Shown here: positions 13,423-15,799 of the stretch, one piece after another
How positions within the stretch are numbered: the stretch's first letter is position 1
Layout of the letters: each line of letters begins with the position of its first letter
Source: Micrococcaceae bacterium UBA6021
GTDB taxonomy: Bacteria > Actinomycetota > Actinomycetes > Actinomycetales > Micrococcaceae
Direction of reading: 5' to 3'
DNA: 15,799 bases
Assembly: GCA_002427975.1 (NCBI GenBank)
Contig: DIZT01000149.1
Coordinates: 51,219 to 67,017, forward strand
The notes under the pieces: model-generated
Databases searched by the model: none
Told to the model about the DNA's origin: nothing
The model's input: the letters and a program-made list of their open reading frames with translations, nothing else
Position numbers and translations under genes: made by a program

Positions 13423-15021
13423 GTGAACGATGCCGAAAACACCCTGAACTCTGCTTCCCAGCCCCTCGATGAGCGCGTCAACAACCGCTCGCAGCGGCCC
13501 AGTTCCGCTGCCTTCAAAGCCTTTATGGCCAGCAACTGGGCGCCGGCCGGGCACCAACTGCCGGCGCGTGACGCCGTGGCCAGCTTCGCCGCAACCCGGC
13601 GAAAGGCCATCTCCGAGAAGTTCAAAGGCGAACGGCTGGTCATCCCCGCAGGCCCCCTGAAGGTCCGCTCTAACGACTGCGACTACCGTTTCCGTCCGCA
13701 CTCCGGATTCGCGCACCTCACCGGTCTTGGGCTGGACCACGAGCCGGACGCCGTCCTCATCCTGGAACCGGCCGGCGAAGGAAAAGGCGACGACGGCGGG
13801 CACCACCGTGCCGCCCTCTACTTCCGTCCGCTGGCCGGCCGGGACACGGAACAGTTCTACGCCGACTCACGTTCGGGCGAGTTCTGGATCGGTGCGCGGC
13901 CCACGCTTGCCGAATTCGAGGCCCGACTCGGCCTGGCCACCGCCCATATCGATGGACTCGAAGCAGCGATCACCAAGAACGTTGGCGCTCCAGAGATCGG
14001 CGGGATCTCCATCCGGCTGGTCCGCAAGGTGGACGAGAACATTGACGCACTGGTGGACACAGCCCGCTACAACACTGCCAAAGACCCGGAAAACCTGGAC
14101 CTCGCTGTCCTGGATGCCCTCGACGAAAAACTTTCCGAAGCCCTGTCCGAACTCCGCCTCCTGAAGGACGAATGGGAGATCGAACAGATGAAGACCGCGG
14201 TGGCCGCTACTGTCGAGGGATTCGTTGAGGTGGTCAAGGCCCTCCCCCGCGCCTTGACCCACGCCCGCGGCGAGCGGGTCGTCGAAGGCGTTTTCTTTGC
14301 CCGTGCCCGCGAAGTCGGCAACGAACTCGGCTACGACACCATTGCCGCCGCCGGCAACAACGCCACCGTGCTGCACTGGACGCGGAATACCGGCAAGATC
14401 AACGCCGGCGAACTGCTGCTGCTGGATGCCGGTGTGGAAGCGGACTCGCTGTACACCGCGGACGTCACCCGGACCCTGCCGGCCAACGGCACGTTCACTG
14501 ATGTTCAGCGCATGGTCTACGAGGCGGTCCTTGACGCTGCCGACGCCGGATTCGCGGCCGCCCAGCCCGGCACCAAGTTCCGCGACATCCACACCGCCGC
14601 CACCACCGTGCTGGCGGAACGCCTCGCCGAGTGGGGGCTGCTCCCCGTAAGCGTCGAGGAGGCCATCAGTCCCGAGGGACAGCAGCACCGCCGCTGGATG
14701 CCGCACGGCACCAGTCACCACCTTGGCCTGGACGTCCACGACTGCGCCCAGGCCAAGCGTGAGCTGTACCTGGACGGCATCCTTACGGAGGGCATGGTGT
14801 TCACCATTGAACCCGGCCTCTACTTCAAGGCCGAGGACTTGGCCATCCCGGCGGAGTACCGCGGCATCGGAGTCCGGATCGAGGACGACATTCTGATGAC
14901 GGCCGCCGGTCCGGTGAACCTCAGCGCCGCGCTGCCCCGCAAGGCCGATGACGTTCAGTCGTGGATGGCAGGCATCTATCAGGAGCTGGACGCTGGTTTG
15001 GCCAGCGGAAACAACCGCTAG
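13423..15021 (+). CDS. pepP: Xaa-Pro aminopeptidase (peptidase M24B, PepP type)
   Basis: A cytosolic dimetal exopeptidase that releases an N-terminal residue preceding proline. The 532-residue protein has an AMP_N domain (about 50-230, with FRPHSGFAHLTGLGLDHEPDAVL) followed by a pita-bread M24 domain. The five metal ligands can be placed: D335 (LLLDAG), D347 (TADVTRT), H432 (HGTSHHLGLDVHD), E463 (FTIEPGLY) and E487 (RIEDDIL). H439 matches the second conserved His of PepP. The spacing D335-D347 is 12 residues, one more than in E. coli PepP. It has about 50 extra N-terminal residues, rich in Ser, Asn and Gln. The GTG at 13423 lacks a good Shine-Dalgarno; a GACGAT 6 nt upstream may be a weak leaderless-type -10. 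A strong hairpin follows the stop. Confidence 0.93.
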   Translation: MNDAENTLNSASQPLDERVNNRSQRPSSAAFKAFMASNWAPAGHQLPARDAVASFAATRRKAISEKFKGERLVIPAGPLKVRSNDCDYRFRPHSGFAHLTGLGLDHEPDAVLILEPAGEGKGDDGGHHRAALYFRPLAGRDTEQFYADSRSGEFWIGARPTLAEFEARLGLATAHIDGLEAAITKNVGAPEIGGISIRLVRKVDENIDALVDTARYNTAKDPENLDLAVLDALDEKLSEALSELRLLKDEWEIEQMKTAVAATVEGFVEVVKALPRALTHARGERVVEGVFFARAREVGNELGYDTIAAAGNNATVLHWTRNTGKINAGELLLLDAGVEADSLYTADVTRTLPANGTFTDVQRMVYEAVLDAADAGFAAAQPGTKFRDIHTAATTVLAERLAEWGLLPVSVEEAISPEGQQHRRWMPHGTSHHLGLDVHDCAQAKRELYLDGILTEGMVFTIEPGLYFKAEDLAIPAEYRGIGVRIEDDILMTAAGPVNLSAALPRKADDVQSWMAGIYQELDAGLASGNNR

Positions 15022-15030
15022 CCAACGTTG

Positions 15031-15063
15031 CTTCCAGCGCATTCGGCAGGGATGCGCTGGAAG
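15031..15063 (+). terminator. Perfect 12-bp hairpin after pepP
   Basis: CTTCCAGCGCAT (15031-15042) pairs exactly with ATGCGCTGGAAG (15052-15063) around a 9-nt loop, 10 nt after the pepP stop. The following sequence, TCCATACCCCTTGG, has no real T-tract, so it is a likely but not classical terminator. Confidence 0.6.
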
Positions 15064-15094
15064 TCCATACCCCTTGGTGAAGCTCTGATAACAG

Positions 15095-15116
15095 TTTTGG
15101 CAATCGCTTGCCAAAA
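15095..15116. promoter_or_regulatory. LacI-family operator
   Basis: TTTTGGCAA (15095-15103) and TTGCCAAAA (15108-15116) are perfect inverted arms around TCGC. The 22-mer is centred on CG, with only the flanking T/C pair mismatched. CG-centred palindromes with TTGNNAA-like arms are the hallmark of LacI-family regulators of sugar uptake genes. It overlaps the -35 of the following transporter promoter, implying repression relieved by a sugar. The cognate regulator is not in the window. Confidence 0.75.
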
Positions 15117-15137
15117 ATTATTCCCGCTGAATACGCT
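15108..15137 (+). promoter_or_regulatory. Promoter of the ABC transporter lipoprotein gene
   Basis: TTGCCA (15108-15113) and TACGCT (15132-15137) are 18 nt apart; the -35 lies in the right arm of the operator. A start near 15144 leaves a leader of about 73 nt. A second TANNNT box, TAGACT at 15158-15163, has no clear -35. Confidence 0.5.
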
Positions 15138-15216
15138 GGGCGCGGAGAAGGAAATCGTAGACTGTGATTCACGTCTCGGGTCTCTGCCGCACCGTTGTCT
15201 TCAAAGGAGAAGTCTC

Positions 15217-15799
15217 ATGGGTATGTCCAAACCACGTCGTCTCGGAACCATCGCCGCAGCGACCATTTCCGTTCTAATGCTCGCCGCATGCGGCGGGTCG
15301 GGCGGCTCAGGCGGTGCGACCCCGGGCGCCTCGGGTGGCAAGGTGGACGGCACCGGAAAAACGCTTAATGTCCTGATGAACGTGACTGCGCAGTATCCCC
15401 AGGAGCAGCAGGCCTGGTTCAAGGAAATGAGCGCAAAGTTCAAGACGGAAACCGGAGCCGACATCCAGTGGGAAACGTTCGCTACCGCCAATGACGAGAT
15501 GACCCGGATCCAGACCTCAGTCGTCTCGGGCCAGGGACCGGACGTTTACGGACTCGGCACCACGTTCACTCCCACGGCGTATTCCACCGGGGCATTCGTG
15601 AAGCTGGGTGACAACGAATGGAACCAGCTCGGCGGCAAGGATAGGTTCGTTCCCGCGGCACTGGGCATTTCAGGTCCGGACGAGAAAAACCAAATCGGCA
15701 TCCCCTTCGTGAGCCGGCCGTTCGTGATGGCGTACAACACCGAACTGCTGGCTGCCGCCGGCATCGACAAGCCTGCCACCACCTGGGATGAATTCACCG
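15217..15799 (+). CDS. ABC transporter substrate-binding lipoprotein, sugar type (3' end outside window)
   Basis: The visible 194 residues are the N-terminal part of a family 1 extracellular solute-binding protein, which captures a solute, probably a carbohydrate, outside the membrane for an ABC importer. A signal peptide with basic SKPRRLG precedes a lipobox, LAAC at 22-25, giving a lipid-anchored Cys25, followed by a Gly/Ser linker. The mature part has KTLNVLMNVTAQYPQEQQAW, KFKTETGADIQWETF, SGQGPDVYGLG and later VMAYNTELLAAAGIDKPATTWDEF, the standard pattern of sugar-binding proteins. ATG at 15217 has AAAGGAGA (15203-15210) 6 nt upstream; a second ATG two codons later is too far. The LacI-type operator upstream supports sugar regulation. 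The substrate cannot be told from this portion; permease genes would be expected downstream. Confidence 0.9.
   Translation, partial: MGMSKPRRLGTIAAATISVLMLAACGGSGGSGGATPGASGGKVDGTGKTLNVLMNVTAQYPQEQQAWFKEMSAKFKTETGADIQWETFATANDEMTRIQTSVVSGQGPDVYGLGTTFTPTAYSTGAFVKLGDNEWNQLGGKDRFVPAALGISGPDEKNQIGIPFVSRPFVMAYNTELLAAAGIDKPATTWDEFT

Noticed and set aside
13258..13806. 183-codon N-terminal extension of the SnoaL-like protein
   Set aside because: It lies antisense to pepP and through the divergent promoter gap. The SnoaL fold begins at the ATG 13257.
13867..15114. 415-codon minus-strand open frame opposite pepP
   Set aside because: Shadow frame of the aminopeptidase, whose metal ligands are all on the plus strand. 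It would also start inside the operator/terminator region.

Overview
The window is high-GC, densely coded DNA with GTG and TTG starts. Its gene set (a TetR regulator next to a DUF3107 protein, MoeZ with a rhodanese domain, an RNB ribonuclease with an actinobacterial-type active site, leaderless-looking promoters) points to an actinobacterium, most likely Micrococcaceae of the Arthrobacter/Pseudarthrobacter type. The placement comes from protein style and gene order, not from a database search.

Layout. (1) 1-3.1 kb: the 3' end of hemA (glutamyl-tRNA reductase) runs tail to tail into moeZ, and their stop codons share bases. A TetR regulator diverges from moeZ across an 84-bp gap holding a 30-bp imperfect palindrome. 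Then come a DUF3107 gene, an intrinsic terminator and a three-helix membrane protein. (2) 3.2-6.1 kb, minus strand: a thiamin thiazole operon thiO-thiS-thiG, followed by a pterin dehydratase, under a clear TPP riboswitch whose 3' end abuts the thiO ribosome binding site. (3) 6.1-8.4 kb, plus strand: thiE diverges from the thi operon outside riboswitch control, followed by an RNase II-like (RNB) protein. (4) 8.4-11.3 kb: a DEAD-box RNA helicase with a long leader, then an orphan beta-class DNA methyltransferase 8 nt downstream. (5) 11.3-13.3 kb, minus strand: a small secreted protein whose reading frame looks broken, a PHP-domain phosphoesterase and a SnoaL-like polyketide cyclase-type protein. 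(6) 13.4-15.8 kb, plus strand: an Xaa-Pro aminopeptidase, a strong hairpin, a CG-centred LacI-type operator over a promoter, and the start of a sugar-type ABC transporter lipoprotein.

How the genes relate. ThiO, ThiS and ThiG make the thiazole phosphate and ThiE couples it to the pyrimidine. No thiF is present, so the nearby MoeZ is a reasonable candidate to adenylate and sulfurate ThiS. The helicase and RNB protein are both RNA-metabolism enzymes but have separate promoters. Several genes (thiE, the RNB gene, the PHP gene, probably moeZ) have a TANNNT box 5-7 nt before the start codon, which suggests leaderless mRNAs.

I see no mobile element, CRISPR array, tRNA or rRNA. Most of the window is ordinary core chromosome. 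The points most worth a second look are the helicase leader with a possible 32-codon upstream ORF, the helicase-methyltransferase junction hairpin, the frameshifted secreted protein, and the operators at 1761-1790 and 15095-15116.
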